A stretch of DNA of 64,000 nucleotides, from assembly GCF_050750585.1 (NCBI RefSeq), contig NZ_JBOJLM010000012.1, positions 1 to 64,000 of the forward strand. Reading direction: 5' to 3'. This DNA is from Salinimicrobium sp050750585. GTDB lineage: Bacteria; Bacteroidota; Bacteroidia; Flavobacteriales; Flavobacteriaceae. The position numbers and the translations under genes were made by a program. The notes beneath the pieces are model-generated. The model had not been told where the DNA came from. It searched no databases and was given only the letters and a program-made list of their open reading frames with translations. Numbering within the stretch: the first letter of the stretch is position 1; each line of letters begins with the position of its first letter. Of the stretch, positions 26,341-35,557 are shown one piece after another.

Positions 26341-26412
26341 GTAGTAATCAGTATTCAGTAAACAGTATTCAGTAAAATCATACTGGACACTGTTTACTGC
26401 CCACTGGTGACT
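26341..26412. repeat. Heptad array between rpoB and rpoC
   Basis: CAGTATT, CAGTAAA, CAGTATT, CAGTAAA, ATCATAC, TGGACAC, TGTTTAC, TGCCCAC, TGGTGAC: nine consecutive 7-base words filling nearly the whole rpoB-rpoC spacer. It is notable that an array sits inside an essential operon. Confidence 0.65.
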
Positions 26413-26416
26413 TTTT

Positions 26417-29400
26417 TTATTCTTCTAATCTAATATCTAATCCCAGACCTTTCAATTCGTGCATAAGTACGTTGAAAGATTCAGGTAGTCCCGGTTCTGG
26501 CATTGGCTCACCTTTTACAATGGCTTCATAAGTTTTGGCTCTTCCTATTACATCATCAGACTTCACAGTTAAGATTTCACGAAGGGTTGCCGAAGCACCA
26601 TATGCCTCTAGCGCCCAAACTTCCATCTCTCCAAAACGCTGTCCACCAAACTGAGCTTTACCTCCAAGCGGCTGTTGCGTGATCAATGAGTAAGGCCCAA
26701 TAGAACGTGCATGCATCTTATCATCAATCATGTGACCCAACTTAAGCATGTAGATCACACCAACAGTTGCAGGCTGGTCAAAACGATCTCCAGTACCACC
26801 ATCATAAAGATAGGTGTGACCGAATCTTGGAATTCCCGCTTCATCTGTCAATTCATTGATCTGATCAATAGTCGCACCATCAAAGATTGGAGTAGCATAT
26901 TTTCTACCCAATTTTTGTCCGGCCCATCCAAGTACAGTCTCATAGATTTGCCCAATGTTCATACGTGAAGGTACCCCAAGTGGGTTCAATACGATATCAA
27001 CAGGTGTACCATCTTCAAGGAAAGGCATATCTTCCTGGCGAACTATACGAGCAACAATACCTTTGTTACCGTGACGTCCTGCCATTTTATCCCCTACTTT
27101 AAGCTTACGTTTCTTAGCGATGTAAACTTTAGCAAGTTTGATAATACCAGAAGGAAGTTCATCCCCTACAGAAATAGTGAATTTCTCTCTTCTTAAGTTA
27201 CCCTGAATATCATTTTCCTTAATACGGTAGTTGTGAAGAAGATCGGCCACCAAAGCATTAAGGTGATCATCTGTAGTCCACGTACCTTGTGTAAGGTGAG
27301 CATAATCATCAACTGCGTTAAGCATTTTTTGAGTGTACTTCTTACCTTTTGGAAGGATCTCTTCTCCAAGGTCGTTCATTACACCCTGGGCAGTTTTACC
27401 TCCAATGATAGCGAATAACTTATCTACAAGTTCACTCTTTAAAATGGCAAATTTCGCTTCATATTTTTTCTCAAGTGCCGCAACATCTTCTTTATCCTGG
27501 GCTCTTTTACGCTTGTCTTTAATAGCGCGGGCAAACAATTTCTTGTCGATTACCACACCTCTCAATGAAGGCGAAGCTTTAAGAGAAGCATCTTTTACAT
27601 CACCGGCTTTATCACCAAAGATTGCTCTAAGAAGCTTTTCTTCGGGGGTTGGATCGCTTTCTCCTTTTGGAGTGATCTTACCAATAAGAATATCTCCCGG
27701 CTTCACTTCGGCTCCAATCCTGATCATTCCATTCTCATCAAGGTCTTTTGTAGCCTCTTCAGAAACGTTTGGAATGTCATTAGTCAATTCTTCATTACCA
27801 AGTTTGGTATCTCTAACTTCAAGAGAATACTCATCGATGTGAATAGAAGTAAAGATGTCATCTCTAACAACTTTTTCTGAAATCACAATCGCATCCTCAA
27901 AGTTGTACCCTTTCCATGGCATGAAGGCAACTTTCATGTTACGCCCAAGAGCAAGTTCCCCTGCTTCGGTAGCGTAACCCTGACAAAGTACCTGTCCTTT
28001 ATTCACTCTGTCTCCTACTCTTACAATAGGTTTCAGGTTAATAGAAGTACCCTGGTTGGTCTTTCTAAATTTAACCAGCTCATAAGTTTTAGAATCTGAG
28101 TCAAAGCTTACCATGCGCTCTTCTTCAGTTCTATCATACTTAATGATGATCTTTTGTGCATCTACGTACTCTACAGTTCCTTCTCCTTCAGCATTGATCA
28201 ATACACGAGAATCTGTAGCTACCTGTCTTTCAAGACCTGTACCAACAATAGGAGAATCAACTCTTAAAAGAGGTACTGCCTGGCGCATCATGTTAGATCC
28301 CATCAAGGCACGGTTCGCATCATCATGTTCCAAAAATGGAATTAGCGATGCAGAGATAGAAGCGATTTGGTTTGGAGCAACGTCCATGTAGTGAACCTGG
28401 GTTGGCTCTACAACAGGGAAGTCACCTTCTTCACGTGCAATAACTCTATCGGCTTCAATAGTACCATCATCACTCATTGCAATGTTCGCCTGGGCGATCA
28501 TCTTGTCTTCCTCTTCTTCGGCACTTAGATACCTTGGCTCATCGGCAACATTCACTTTACCGTTGATTACTTCACGGTAAGGAGTTTCAAGGAATCCCAT
28601 TGAATTCACTTTAGCATAAGCTGAAAGTGAGGAGATAAGACCAATGTTTGGTCCCTCTGGTGTTTCAATAGGACAAAGTCTTCCGTAGTGCGTATAGTGA
28701 ACGTCACGTACCTCGAACCCTGCTCTTTCTCTTGATAAACCACCAGGCCCAAGAGCCGAAAGACGACGCTTATGCGTGATCTCTGCAAGCGGGTTGGTCT
28801 GGTCCATGAACTGAGACAGCTGGTTGGTACCAAAGAATGAGTTGATCACAGAAGACAGGGTCTTCGCGTTGATCAAGTCAATTGGGGTAAACACCTCGTT
28901 ATCACGTACGTTCATTCTTTCACGAATGGTACGTGCCATACGGGCAAGACCTACACCAAACTGCTGAGACAGCTGCTCTCCTACTGTTCTTACCCTACGG
29001 TTAGAAAGGTGATCAATATCATCAACTTCTGCCTTTGAATTGATAAGCTCAATAAGATATTTTACGATGGTAATAATATCTTCACGGGTAAGCACCTGCT
29101 TATCCATAGCGATATCAAGACCAAGTTTTTTGTTCATTCTGTAACGACCTACTTCCCCAAGGTTGTAACGCTGGTCTGAGAAGAACAATTTGTCAATAAT
29201 TCCACGTGCAGTTTCCTCATCTGGCGGTTCTGCATTACGGAGTTGACGGTATATGTGCTCAACCGCTTCCTTTTCGGAGTTGGTTGGGTCTTTTTGTAAT
29301 GTATTGTGGATAATAGCGTAATCTCCGGTTTGGTTATCCTCCTTGTGAAGCAGGATAGTTTTTGATCCGGTCTCTAATATCTCTTCAATATGGTCTTTAT

Positions 29401-30229
29401 CAAGAACAGTATCACGATCTAATACAATCTCGTTACGCTCAATTGAAACAACCTCTCCAGTATCTTCATCAACAAAATCTTCATACCAGGTGTTCAATAC
29501 ACGTGCAGCCAGTTTACGGCCCAGGACTTTTTTAAGTCCGGTTTTAGAAACTTTAACCTCTTCAGCAAGGTCAAATATTTCAAGAATATCTTTATCGCGC
29601 TCAAATCCAATGGCACGGAAAAGTGTAGTTACAGGTAATTTTTTCTTCCTATCGATATAGGCGTACATTACGCTATTGATATCGGTAGCGAATTCAATCC
29701 AGGATCCTTTAAAAGGAATTACACGGGCAGAATAAAGTTTTGTCCCGTTTGCATGGAAGGATTGTCCAAAGAATACTCCGGGAGACCGGTGCAACTGAGA
29801 AACGACTACGCGCTCAGCTCCATTGATACAAAAGGTCCCGCTTGGGGTCATGTAAGGAATCGTCCCAAGGTACACATCCTGAACAATAGTTTCAAAGTCC
29901 TCATGTTCCGGGTCTGTACAATAAAGCTTTAACCGTGCTTTAAGCGGTACACTATAGGTCAATCCACGCTCGATACACTCCTGAAGGGAGTATCTTGGCG
30001 GGTCCACAAAATAGTCTAAAAATTCTAGTACGAATTGGTTACGGGTGTCCGTAATGGGAAAGTTCTCCATGAAGGTATTGTATAAACCTTCATTTCCTCT
30101 TTCTTCTGATTTCGTTTCTAATTGAAAGAAGTCCTGGAATGACTTAATTTGGATATCCAAAAAGTCGGGATAAGCAGGCCTGTTCTTAACAGAAGAGAAA
30201 CTCAATCTTTCAGTTTGCGTTGCTAACAT
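26417..30229 (-). CDS. rpoB: RNA polymerase beta subunit
   Basis: Beta subunit of RNA polymerase, 1270 residues from the ATG at 30229 (an upstream TTG would add one residue). The rifampicin-binding region reads FFGTNQLSQFMDQTNPLAEITHKRRLSALGPGGLSRERAGF in wild-type form; it is quoted here only as a position, near residues 515-556. The C-terminal clamp region includes GGKAQFGGQRFGEMEVWALEA. It lies 132 bp downstream of rplL, and the gap contains a strong hairpin. Confidence 0.99.
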   Translation of the reverse strand: MLATQTERLSFSSVKNRPAYPDFLDIQIKSFQDFFQLETKSEERGNEGLYNTFMENFPITDTRNQFVLEFLDYFVDPPRYSLQECIERGLTYSVPLKARLKLYCTDPEHEDFETIVQDVYLGTIPYMTPSGTFCINGAERVVVSQLHRSPGVFFGQSFHANGTKLYSARVIPFKGSWIEFATDINSVMYAYIDRKKKLPVTTLFRAIGFERDKDILEIFDLAEEVKVSKTGLKKVLGRKLAARVLNTWYEDFVDEDTGEVVSIERNEIVLDRDTVLDKDHIEEILETGSKTILLHKEDNQTGDYAIIHNTLQKDPTNSEKEAVEHIYRQLRNAEPPDEETARGIIDKLFFSDQRYNLGEVGRYRMNKKLGLDIAMDKQVLTREDIITIVKYLIELINSKAEVDDIDHLSNRRVRTVGEQLSQQFGVGLARMARTIRERMNVRDNEVFTPIDLINAKTLSSVINSFFGTNQLSQFMDQTNPLAEITHKRRLSALGPGGLSRERAGFEVRDVHYTHYGRLCPIETPEGPNIGLISSLSAYAKVNSMGFLETPYREVINGKVNVADEPRYLSAEEEEDKMIAQANIAMSDDGTIEADRVIAREEGDFPVVEPTQVHYMDVAPNQIASISASLIPFLEHDDANRALMGSNMMRQAVPLLRVDSPIVGTGLERQVATDSRVLINAEGEGTVEYVDAQKIIIKYDRTEEERMVSFDSDSKTYELVKFRKTNQGTSINLKPIVRVGDRVNKGQVLCQGYATEAGELALGRNMKVAFMPWKGYNFEDAIVISEKVVRDDIFTSIHIDEYSLEVRDTKLGNEELTNDIPNVSEEATKDLDENGMIRIGAEVKPGDILIGKITPKGESDPTPEEKLLRAIFGDKAGDVKDASLKASPSLRGVVIDKKLFARAIKDKRKRAQDKEDVAALEKKYEAKFAILKSELVDKLFAIIGGKTAQGVMNDLGEEILPKGKKYTQKMLNAVDDYAHLTQGTWTTDDHLNALVADLLHNYRIKENDIQGNLRREKFTISVGDELPSGIIKLAKVYIAKKRKLKVGDKMAGRHGNKGIVARIVRQEDMPFLEDGTPVDIVLNPLGVPSRMNIGQIYETVLGWAGQKLGRKYATPIFDGATIDQINELTDEAGIPRFGHTYLYDGGTGDRFDQPATVGVIYMLKLGHMIDDKMHARSIGPYSLITQQPLGGKAQFGGQRFGEMEVWALEAYGASATLREILTVKSDDVIGRAKTYEAIVKGEPMPEPGLPESFNVLMHELKGLGLDIRLEE

Positions 30230-30300
30230 CAATGGACGGAATTATGTTATTATAATAAAATGGGCGCGAAATAAACAAGAAATATTTATATACGCAAAAT

Positions 30301-30339
30301 GGTTTAGACCTCAGAGAACCTAATCTCCGGGTCTAAACC
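30301..30339 (-). promoter_or_regulatory. Hairpin between rplL and rpoB
   Basis: A perfect 10-bp stem, GGTTTAGACC/GGTCTAAACC, with a 19-base loop in the rplL-rpoB spacer. There is no strong T tract, so partial attenuation or an RNA-processing site is more likely than full termination. E. coli also separates rplL and rpoB with an attenuator and an RNase III site. Confidence 0.6.
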
Positions 30340-30361
30340 TATATGTGTCTGTGGGTTTAGC

Positions 30362-30739
30362 TTATTTAAGCTCAACCTCAGCTCCTGCTTCTTCTAACTG
30401 TGCTTTTAATGCTTCAGCTTCGTCTTTAGAAACTCCCTCTTTTACTGGTTTTGGAGCACCATCTACCAATTCTTTAGCATCTTTCAAGCCAAGACCGGTA
30501 AGTTCTTTTACTAATTTCACTACGGCTAGTTTAGATCCACCCGGAGCTTTAAGGATTACGTCAAACTCAGACTGCTCTTCAGCGGCTTCTTCACCACCAG
30601 AAGCAGCACCACCAGCAACAGCAACAGCCGCAGCAGCAGGCTCGATACCGTATTCCTCTTTCAAAATATCAGCTAATTCATTAACTTCTTTAACTGTTAA
30701 GTTAACTAATTGTTCTGCAAAATCTTTTAAATCTGCCAT
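30362..30739 (-). CDS. rplL: 50S ribosomal protein L7/L12 (bL12)
   Basis: Stalk protein of the large subunit that recruits translational GTPases. The 125-residue product has the N-terminal dimerisation helices, the Ala/Gly-rich hinge (AAAAVAVAGGAASGGEEAAEE) described here by position 35-55, and the C-terminal domain KLAVVKLVKELTGLGLKDAK. It lies 58 bp downstream of rplJ, as expected for the L10-L12 pair. Confidence 0.98.
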   Translation of the reverse strand: MADLKDFAEQLVNLTVKEVNELADILKEEYGIEPAAAAVAVAGGAASGGEEAAEEQSEFDVILKAPGGSKLAVVKLVKELTGLGLKDAKELVDGAPKPVKEGVSKDEAEALKAQLEEAGAEVELK

Positions 30740-30797
30740 TTTCTATCGTTTTTAAAATGTAATGTAATTTATATTTGTTAAAAAGTGCGTACTATGC

Positions 30798-31319
30798 TTA
30801 CTCTTCTTTTTCAGACAGAGTCTTAAGAATTCCTGCGATCTTACCACCACCAGATTTAAGTGCCGAAATAACATTTTTGGCAGGTGATTGTAACAATCCA
30901 ACGATATCTCCAATAACTTCTTCTTTAGATTTGATGTTAACCAGGGTATCCAGTTTATCATCTCCAATGAATATAGCCTCTTCAATAAACGCGCCTTTTA
31001 GTAAAGGACGGTCAGATTTTTTTCTGAATTCTTTAATTACTTTAGCTGGTGCATTTCCAGTTTCAGAAAACATGATGGAAGTATTCCCTTTCAAAATAGA
31101 AGGAAGTTCTCCAAAGTCTTTACCTGAACTTTCCATGGCCTTAGCCAAAAGTGTGTTCTTAACTACCGCAAGCTTTACGTTCGCTTTAAAACAAGCTCTA
31201 CGCAAGTTTGATGTATTCAATGCATTTAAGCCTGAAATATCTGCTAGGTAAATAGTGGTATTATCAGCTAACTGGGCAGTTAAATCTTCAATTACTCTTG
31301 ATTTTTCTTCTCTTGTCAT
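30798..31319 (-). CDS. rplJ: 50S ribosomal protein L10 (uL10)
   Basis: Base of the ribosomal stalk. It is 173 residues with the normal N-terminal rRNA-binding domain (MTREEKSRVIEDLTAQLADN) and a C-terminal helix for L12 dimers. Only 12 bp separate it from rplA. The long autoregulatory L10 leader known from E. coli therefore has no room here, and any autogenous control must act elsewhere. Confidence 0.98.
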   Translation of the reverse strand: MTREEKSRVIEDLTAQLADNTTIYLADISGLNALNTSNLRRACFKANVKLAVVKNTLLAKAMESSGKDFGELPSILKGNTSIMFSETGNAPAKVIKEFRKKSDRPLLKGAFIEEAIFIGDDKLDTLVNIKSKEEVIGDIVGLLQSPAKNVISALKSGGGKIAGILKTLSEKEE

Positions 31320-31331
31320 AATCCAATAATA

Positions 31332-32030
31332 TTATTGCTCAGTGAACCTTTTAGTATCAATTTCAACACTAGGGCTCATTGTGCTTGACATGTGGATACT
31401 TTTAATATACACACCTTTAGCAGCCGTAGGTTTCAATTTAACCAGGGTAGTTAATAATTCTCTTGCGTTACCTGCTATTTTCTCAGCTTCGAATGAAGCT
31501 TTTCCAATACCGGCATGAACAATACCAGTCTTATCTACTTTGAAATCGATCTTACCGGCTTTCACATCAGATACCGCCTTGGCAACATCCATAGTTACAG
31601 TTCCGGTTTTTGGGTTTGGCATTAAGCCTCTTGGCCCAAGGATACGTCCTAAAGGTCCTAGTTTACCCATAACGCTAGGCATAGTGATGATTACATCAAC
31701 ATCTGTCCAGCCACCTTTGATCTTATCAAGGTATTCATCCAAACCAACATAATCTGCGCCAGCTTCTTTAGCTTCTGCTTCCTTATCGGGAGTTACAAGA
31801 GCTAATACTTTAACGTCTTTACCTGTACCGTGTGGTAAAGTAACTACGCCACGCACCATTTGATTAGCCTTACGTGGATCTACGTTCAAACGAACAGCGA
31901 TATCCACAGAAGGATCAAAATTCACATTGGTTATATCTTTTATTAAAGCCGAAGCCTCTGCCACCGAATAAGTCTTACCTTTTTCAATCTTAGATTGTGC
32001 TTCCTTTTGCTTTTTAGTCAATCTTGCCAT
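31332..32030 (-). CDS. rplA: 50S ribosomal protein L1 (uL1)
   Basis: L1 stalk protein contacting the E-site tRNA. The 232-residue product has the family signature around GRILGPRGLMPNPKTGTV and a lysine-rich N-terminus. It follows rplK by 18 bp. Confidence 0.98.
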   Translation of the reverse strand: MARLTKKQKEAQSKIEKGKTYSVAEASALIKDITNVNFDPSVDIAVRLNVDPRKANQMVRGVVTLPHGTGKDVKVLALVTPDKEAEAKEAGADYVGLDEYLDKIKGGWTDVDVIITMPSVMGKLGPLGRILGPRGLMPNPKTGTVTMDVAKAVSDVKAGKIDFKVDKTGIVHAGIGKASFEAEKIAGNARELLTTLVKLKPTAAKGVYIKSIHMSSTMSPSVEIDTKRFTEQ

Positions 32031-32048
32031 TTCTAATTTCTTTTTGGA

Positions 32049-32486
32049 TTAAAAAGGTGCCTGTCCTTTTACAGTAATTCCCATAGATCTTGCTGTTCCA
32101 GCTACCATCTTCATTGCAGATTCTAAAGTAAATGCATTTAGATCCTGCATTTTATCTTCAGCAATGGTTCTTACCTGATCCCAAGAAACACTAGCTATTT
32201 TCTTACGGTTTGGCTCACCAGAACCCTTCTTAGCTTTCGCAGCTTCCAAAATTTGCACTGCAGCCGGGGGAGTTTTAATTACAAAGTCAAAAGACTTATC
32301 TTTGTACACTGTAATAACAACAGGCAATACTTTTCCCTGTTTATCCTGGGTTCTTCCGTTAAATTGCTTACAGAACTCCATGATATTAACTCCGGCAGCA
32401 CCTAAAGCTGGTCCAACTGGTGGTGATGGGTTAGCAGCACCTCCGCGAACTTGTAACTTAACAACCTTACTTACTTCTTTTGCCAT
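32049..32486 (-). CDS. rplK: 50S ribosomal protein L11 (uL11)
   Basis: GTPase-centre protein of the large subunit. The 145-residue product contains the conserved N-terminal GGAANPSPPVGPALGAAGVN and the C-terminal rRNA-binding domain. It is 76 bp downstream of nusG, and the gap holds a TATTTTTG -7-like box at 32539-32546, so an internal promoter for the ribosomal genes is possible. Confidence 0.98.
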   Translation of the reverse strand: MAKEVSKVVKLQVRGGAANPSPPVGPALGAAGVNIMEFCKQFNGRTQDKQGKVLPVVITVYKDKSFDFVIKTPPAAVQILEAAKAKKGSGEPNRKKIASVSWDQVRTIAEDKMQDLNAFTLESAMKMVAGTARSMGITVKGQAPF

Positions 32487-32538
32487 TTTATTAATTTTAA
32501 GATGATAGTTTTGTTAGTGGAAGCATACTAAAACTATC

Positions 32539-32546
32539 CAAAAATA
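32539..32546 (-). promoter_or_regulatory. Possible -7 box upstream of rplK
   Basis: TATTTTTG on the minus strand in the nusG-rplK gap, 52 bp before the rplK ATG. No TTG at -33. Confidence 0.35.
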
Positions 32547-32562
32547 TATAGTGTAACAGTTA

Positions 32563-33114
32563 TTATACTTTTTCTACCTGCATGTAACTCAGTTCAAGCG
32601 GAGTTTTTCTTCCAAAAATCTTCACCATCACTTCAAGCTTACGCTTTTCTTCATTGATCTTTTCAACCGTACCATTAAAACCGTTAAAAGGACCATCAAT
32701 TACTTTGATAGTCTCACCAATAGTAAAAGGAATCGCAACATTGTCTGCCTTTACAGAGAGCTCATCCACTTTACCTAACATTCGGTTAACTTCAGATTTT
32801 CTTAGCGGCACAGGATCTCCTCCTTTTGTCTCCCCTAAAAACCCGATAACACCATTGATTGATTTAATAATGTGAGGAATCTCTCCCCCAATATTAGCAA
32901 GGATCATTACGTAACCAGGGAAGTAAACACGTTCCTTATTCACCTTTTTGCCATTCCTTATTTGAATAACCTTTTCGGTTGGAACAAGAACTTCTTCAAT
33001 AAAATCTTCAAGGCCTTCATGAGCGATCTCCCGCTCTATATATTCCTTAACCTTATTTTCCTGTCCGCTTACGGCACGAACTACATACCATTTTTTATCT
33101 TTCACCTCTGCCAT
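32563..33114 (-). CDS. nusG: Transcription antitermination factor NusG
   Basis: Binds RNA polymerase and couples it to the ribosome or Rho. The 183-residue protein has the NGN domain (KWYVVRAVSGQENKVKEYIE; YFPGYVMI) and a C-terminal KOW domain (GETIKVIDGPFNGFNGTVEK). It follows secE by 11 bp. Confidence 0.98.
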   Translation of the reverse strand: MAEVKDKKWYVVRAVSGQENKVKEYIEREIAHEGLEDFIEEVLVPTEKVIQIRNGKKVNKERVYFPGYVMILANIGGEIPHIIKSINGVIGFLGETKGGDPVPLRKSEVNRMLGKVDELSVKADNVAIPFTIGETIKVIDGPFNGFNGTVEKINEEKRKLEVMVKIFGRKTPLELSYMQVEKV

Positions 33115-33125
33115 TGCAATATTAT

Positions 33126-33323
33126 TTATGATTTAATCCACTCAAAATATTGCTCTATAACACCGCTAAAAACAGTATCTACACCCCAGATCAACAATGC
33201 AAACACTATTGAAAACACAACCACAACCACAGTCAACTTTTGAGCTTCTGCCCATGCTGGCCAGGTCACGTGATTCTTTAATTCATTATAGGACTCCGAA
33301 ATGTAATTTGATATTCCTGCCAT
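33126..33323 (-). CDS. secE: Preprotein translocase subunit SecE
   Basis: Small essential subunit of the SecYEG channel. The 65-residue single-span form has the amphipathic cytoplasmic helix with ELKNHVTWPAWAEAQ and one membrane segment (TVVVVVFSIVFALLIWGVD). The position between tRNA-Trp and nusG is the universal one. Confidence 0.96.
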   Translation of the reverse strand: MAGISNYISESYNELKNHVTWPAWAEAQKLTVVVVVFSIVFALLIWGVDTVFSGVIEQYFEWIKS

Positions 33324-33462
33324 GGTATTAATTTTTTCACCTTAATAAGTCATTAAGCACCGGCTCCCGTTATATCACCCCTTGTAGTGGAAAGAATTCT
33401 CGGTGGCCATGTGATTGATCACTATTATTAAAAAAAGAGGTTTATATCGACCACTCTTTATG

Positions 33463-33535
33463 CACGGGTTGAGAGACTCGAACTCCCGACACCTGGTTTT
33501 GGAGACCAGTGCTCTACCAACTGAGCTAAACCCGT
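33463..33535 (-). tRNA. tRNA-Trp(CCA)
   Basis: Minus-strand cloverleaf with acceptor ACGGGTT/AACCCGT, anticodon loop CTCCAAA (anticodon CCA), T arm GGAGTTCGAGTCT and discriminator G. It lies between tuf and secE, a position shared by many bacteria. Confidence 0.97.
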
Positions 33536-33543
33536 AAATATAA

Positions 33544-33575
33544 GTCAAGATATTCACCGGAGTGAATACCTTGAC
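33544..33575 (-). other. Hairpin between tuf and tRNA-Trp
   Basis: An inverted repeat with arms GTCAAGATATTCAC and GTGAATACCTTGAC and one mismatch. It follows the tuf stop by 17 bp and precedes tRNA-Trp by 8 bp. There is no T tract of useful length, so it could be a processing site that separates mRNA from tRNA, or a weak terminator. Confidence 0.6.
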
Positions 33576-33592
33576 TTTTATACTTAACTATA

Positions 33593-34780
33593 TTAGTCTA
33601 AAATTTCAGTAACCTGACCAGCACCTACTGTTCTACCACCTTCACGGATAGCGAAACGTAGACCAACATTCATTGCGATTGGCTGGATAAGATCTACAGT
33701 AATTGTAAGGTTATCACCTGGCATTACCATTTCAACTCCTTCAGGAAGGTTAATTGTTCCTGTTACGTCAGTTGTACGTACGTAGAACTGTGGACGGTAG
33801 TTGTTGTGGAATGGAGTGTGACGTCCACCTTCTTCTTTCTTAAGGATATAAACCTCAGCTTTGAATTTAGCGTGTGGAGTTACAGATCCTGGCTTGGTAA
33901 TTACCATACCTCTTGAAATCTGAGTCTTTTCAATACCTCTTAGAAGGATACCAACGTTGTCACCAGCTTCACCTCTATCAAGGATCTTACGGAACATCTC
34001 AACCCCAGTAATTGTAGAAGTAAGTTTTCCAGCTCCCATACCAATAATCTCTACAGGATCACCAGTGTTAGCAACACCAGTTTCGATACGACCTGTAGCA
34101 ACAGTACCACGACCAGTAATAGAGAATACATCTTCGATAGGCAATAGGAATGGCTTATCAACATCACGCTCTGGCAATTCGATCCAGTTATCAACAGCCT
34201 CCATCAATTGAAGTACAGTGTCAACCCACTGCTGCTCACCCTGAAGTGCTCCAAGAGCAGATCCAGAAATTACAGGACCATTATCTCCATCATATTCGTA
34301 GAAAGAAAGAAGATCTCTTACTTCCATCTCAACTAACTCAAGTAGCTCCTCATCATCAACAAGGTCAACTTTATTAAGGAACACAACGATTCTTGGAATA
34401 CCTACCTGGCGCCCTAGAAGGATGTGCTCACGAGTTTGTGGCATAGGACCATCTGTAGCCGCAACCACAAGGATAGCACCGTCCATTTGAGCAGCACCAG
34501 TTACCATGTTCTTTACGTAATCGGCGTGACCAGGACAGTCAACGTGAGCGTAGTGACGCTTTTCAGTTGAATATTCAACGTGTGAAGAGTTAATTGTAAT
34601 ACCTCTTTCTTTTTCTTCCGGTGCGTTATCAATTTGATCAAAAGATCTAGCTTCTGAATAACCGGCATCAGCCATTACCTTAGTAATCGCTGCTGTTAAA
34701 GTTGTTTTTCCGTGATCTACGTGTCCAATAGTACCTATGTTTAGGTGCGGCTTGGACCGATCGTAAGTTTCCTTTGCCAT
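33593..34780 (-). CDS. tuf: Elongation factor Tu
   Basis: Delivers aminoacyl-tRNA to the ribosome. The 395-residue protein has G1 GHVDHGKTT, switch II DCPGHADY, G4 NKVD and the EF-Tu C-terminal barrels (GGRHTPFHNNYRPQFY; AIREGGRTVGAGQV). It follows four tRNA genes, exactly the E. coli thrU-tyrU-glyT-thrT-tufB order. No second tuf copy is in this window. Confidence 0.99.
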   Translation of the reverse strand: MAKETYDRSKPHLNIGTIGHVDHGKTTLTAAITKVMADAGYSEARSFDQIDNAPEEKERGITINSSHVEYSTEKRHYAHVDCPGHADYVKNMVTGAAQMDGAILVVAATDGPMPQTREHILLGRQVGIPRIVVFLNKVDLVDDEELLELVEMEVRDLLSFYEYDGDNGPVISGSALGALQGEQQWVDTVLQLMEAVDNWIELPERDVDKPFLLPIEDVFSITGRGTVATGRIETGVANTGDPVEIIGMGAGKLTSTITGVEMFRKILDRGEAGDNVGILLRGIEKTQISRGMVITKPGSVTPHAKFKAEVYILKKEEGGRHTPFHNNYRPQFYVRTTDVTGTINLPEGVEMVMPGDNLTITVDLIQPIAMNVGLRFAIREGGRTVGAGQVTEILD

Positions 34781-34838
34781 AATTAATACTTATTTAATCT
34801 TAGTTATATATTAGTGTTCAATTTTACACAAACCTCAG

Positions 34839-34910
34839 AGCCAACGACGGGAATTGAACCCGTGACCTCTTCCTTACCAAGGAAACGCTCTACCCCTGAG
34901 CTACGTCGGC
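34839..34910 (-). tRNA. tRNA-Thr(GGT)
   Basis: Minus-strand cloverleaf: acceptor GCCGACG/CGTTGGC with one G-T pair, anticodon loop TTGGTAA (anticodon GGT), T arm CGGGTTCAATTCC. It is the last tRNA before tuf, 58 bp upstream of the tuf ATG. Confidence 0.96.
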
Positions 34911-35176
34911 AAAAAAGCCTCCACCAAGCTTTTCTGGGGAGACGACTATAGGATTCAAAAATCCAGGCCCTACTTCTGGTTAACAGAAAAACACGCTAAT
35001 AGCGTGAGAACCTCCGTTAAAAGAAGAACCTTTCTTCTTTGGTTCCCGGGAAATAGAACCGAAGTTCAACACCCGAAGAATTTATAATGAGTCACTTTCA
35101 CTTTGCAGCTCTAAGCTCCTCTTTTCTTCCAAAATCAAGACCCTTATACAAGCATCTTAAACCAGGAAAGATTTGG

Positions 35177-35249
35177 AGCGGGAGACCGGGTTCGAACCGG
35201 CGACATTCAGCTTGGAAGGCTGACGCTCTACCAACTGAGCTACTCCCGC
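35177..35249 (-). tRNA. tRNA-Gly(TCC)
   Basis: Minus-strand cloverleaf: acceptor GCGGGAG/CTCCCGC, anticodon loop CTTCCAA (anticodon TCC), T arm CCGGTTCGAACCC. Between it and tRNA-Thr(GGT) are about 265 bp with no gene. That stretch includes a short inverted repeat near 35030 (AAGAAGAACC around CTTTCTTCTT) and nothing else I can name. Confidence 0.97.
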
Positions 35250-35251
35250 AA

Positions 35252-35322
35252 TTTTCGAACTCCAGGCCTCAAGCACCAAATCCCAACTTGGTGTTTGGAA
35301 TTTGTTATCTGGAATTCAATTT
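35252..35322. repeat. Degenerate heptad array between tRNA-Gly and tRNA-Tyr
   Basis: The spacer can be read as 7-base words such as AAGCACC, AAATCCC, AACTTGG, TGTTTGG, AATTTGT, TATCTGG. The words are strongly diverged, so this is a weaker member of the heptad family. Similar words (CAAGCAC, CAAATTC, CAATTTG) occur at 37352-37375. Confidence 0.4.
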
Positions 35323-35325
35323 TTG

Positions 35326-35408
35326 TGGGGAGAGCAGGATTCGAACCTGCGAAGTTAAAAAACAACAGATTTACAGTCTGTCCTCGTTGGCCGCTTGAGT
35401 ATCTCCCC
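35326..35408 (-). tRNA. tRNA-Tyr(GTA)
   Basis: Minus-strand class II tRNA of 83 nt with acceptor GGGGAGA/TCTCCCC, anticodon loop CTGTAAA (anticodon GTA), a long variable arm, T arm CAGGTTCGAATCCTG and discriminator A. Confidence 0.96.
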
Positions 35409-35557
35409 AATTTATTCTTTCAGTATTTCACAGAACCATCGCTTTGGAATGGCTTATTTTTAGAAGCCGCAAATTAATAGAAAATTAATTTAGTAACCAA
35501 AGCTTTTTTTTCAAAATTTCAAGAACTTTAAAAATCAAATAAAATTTGACTTTTTAG

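Noticed and set aside
31320..31331. L10 leader regulatory RNA
   Set aside because: Only 12 bp separate rplA and rplJ, too short for the known structure.
35087..35477. Plus-strand ORFs over tRNA-Gly and tRNA-Tyr
   Set aside because: They are tRNA shadows: the apparent peptide text comes from antisense tRNA sequence.
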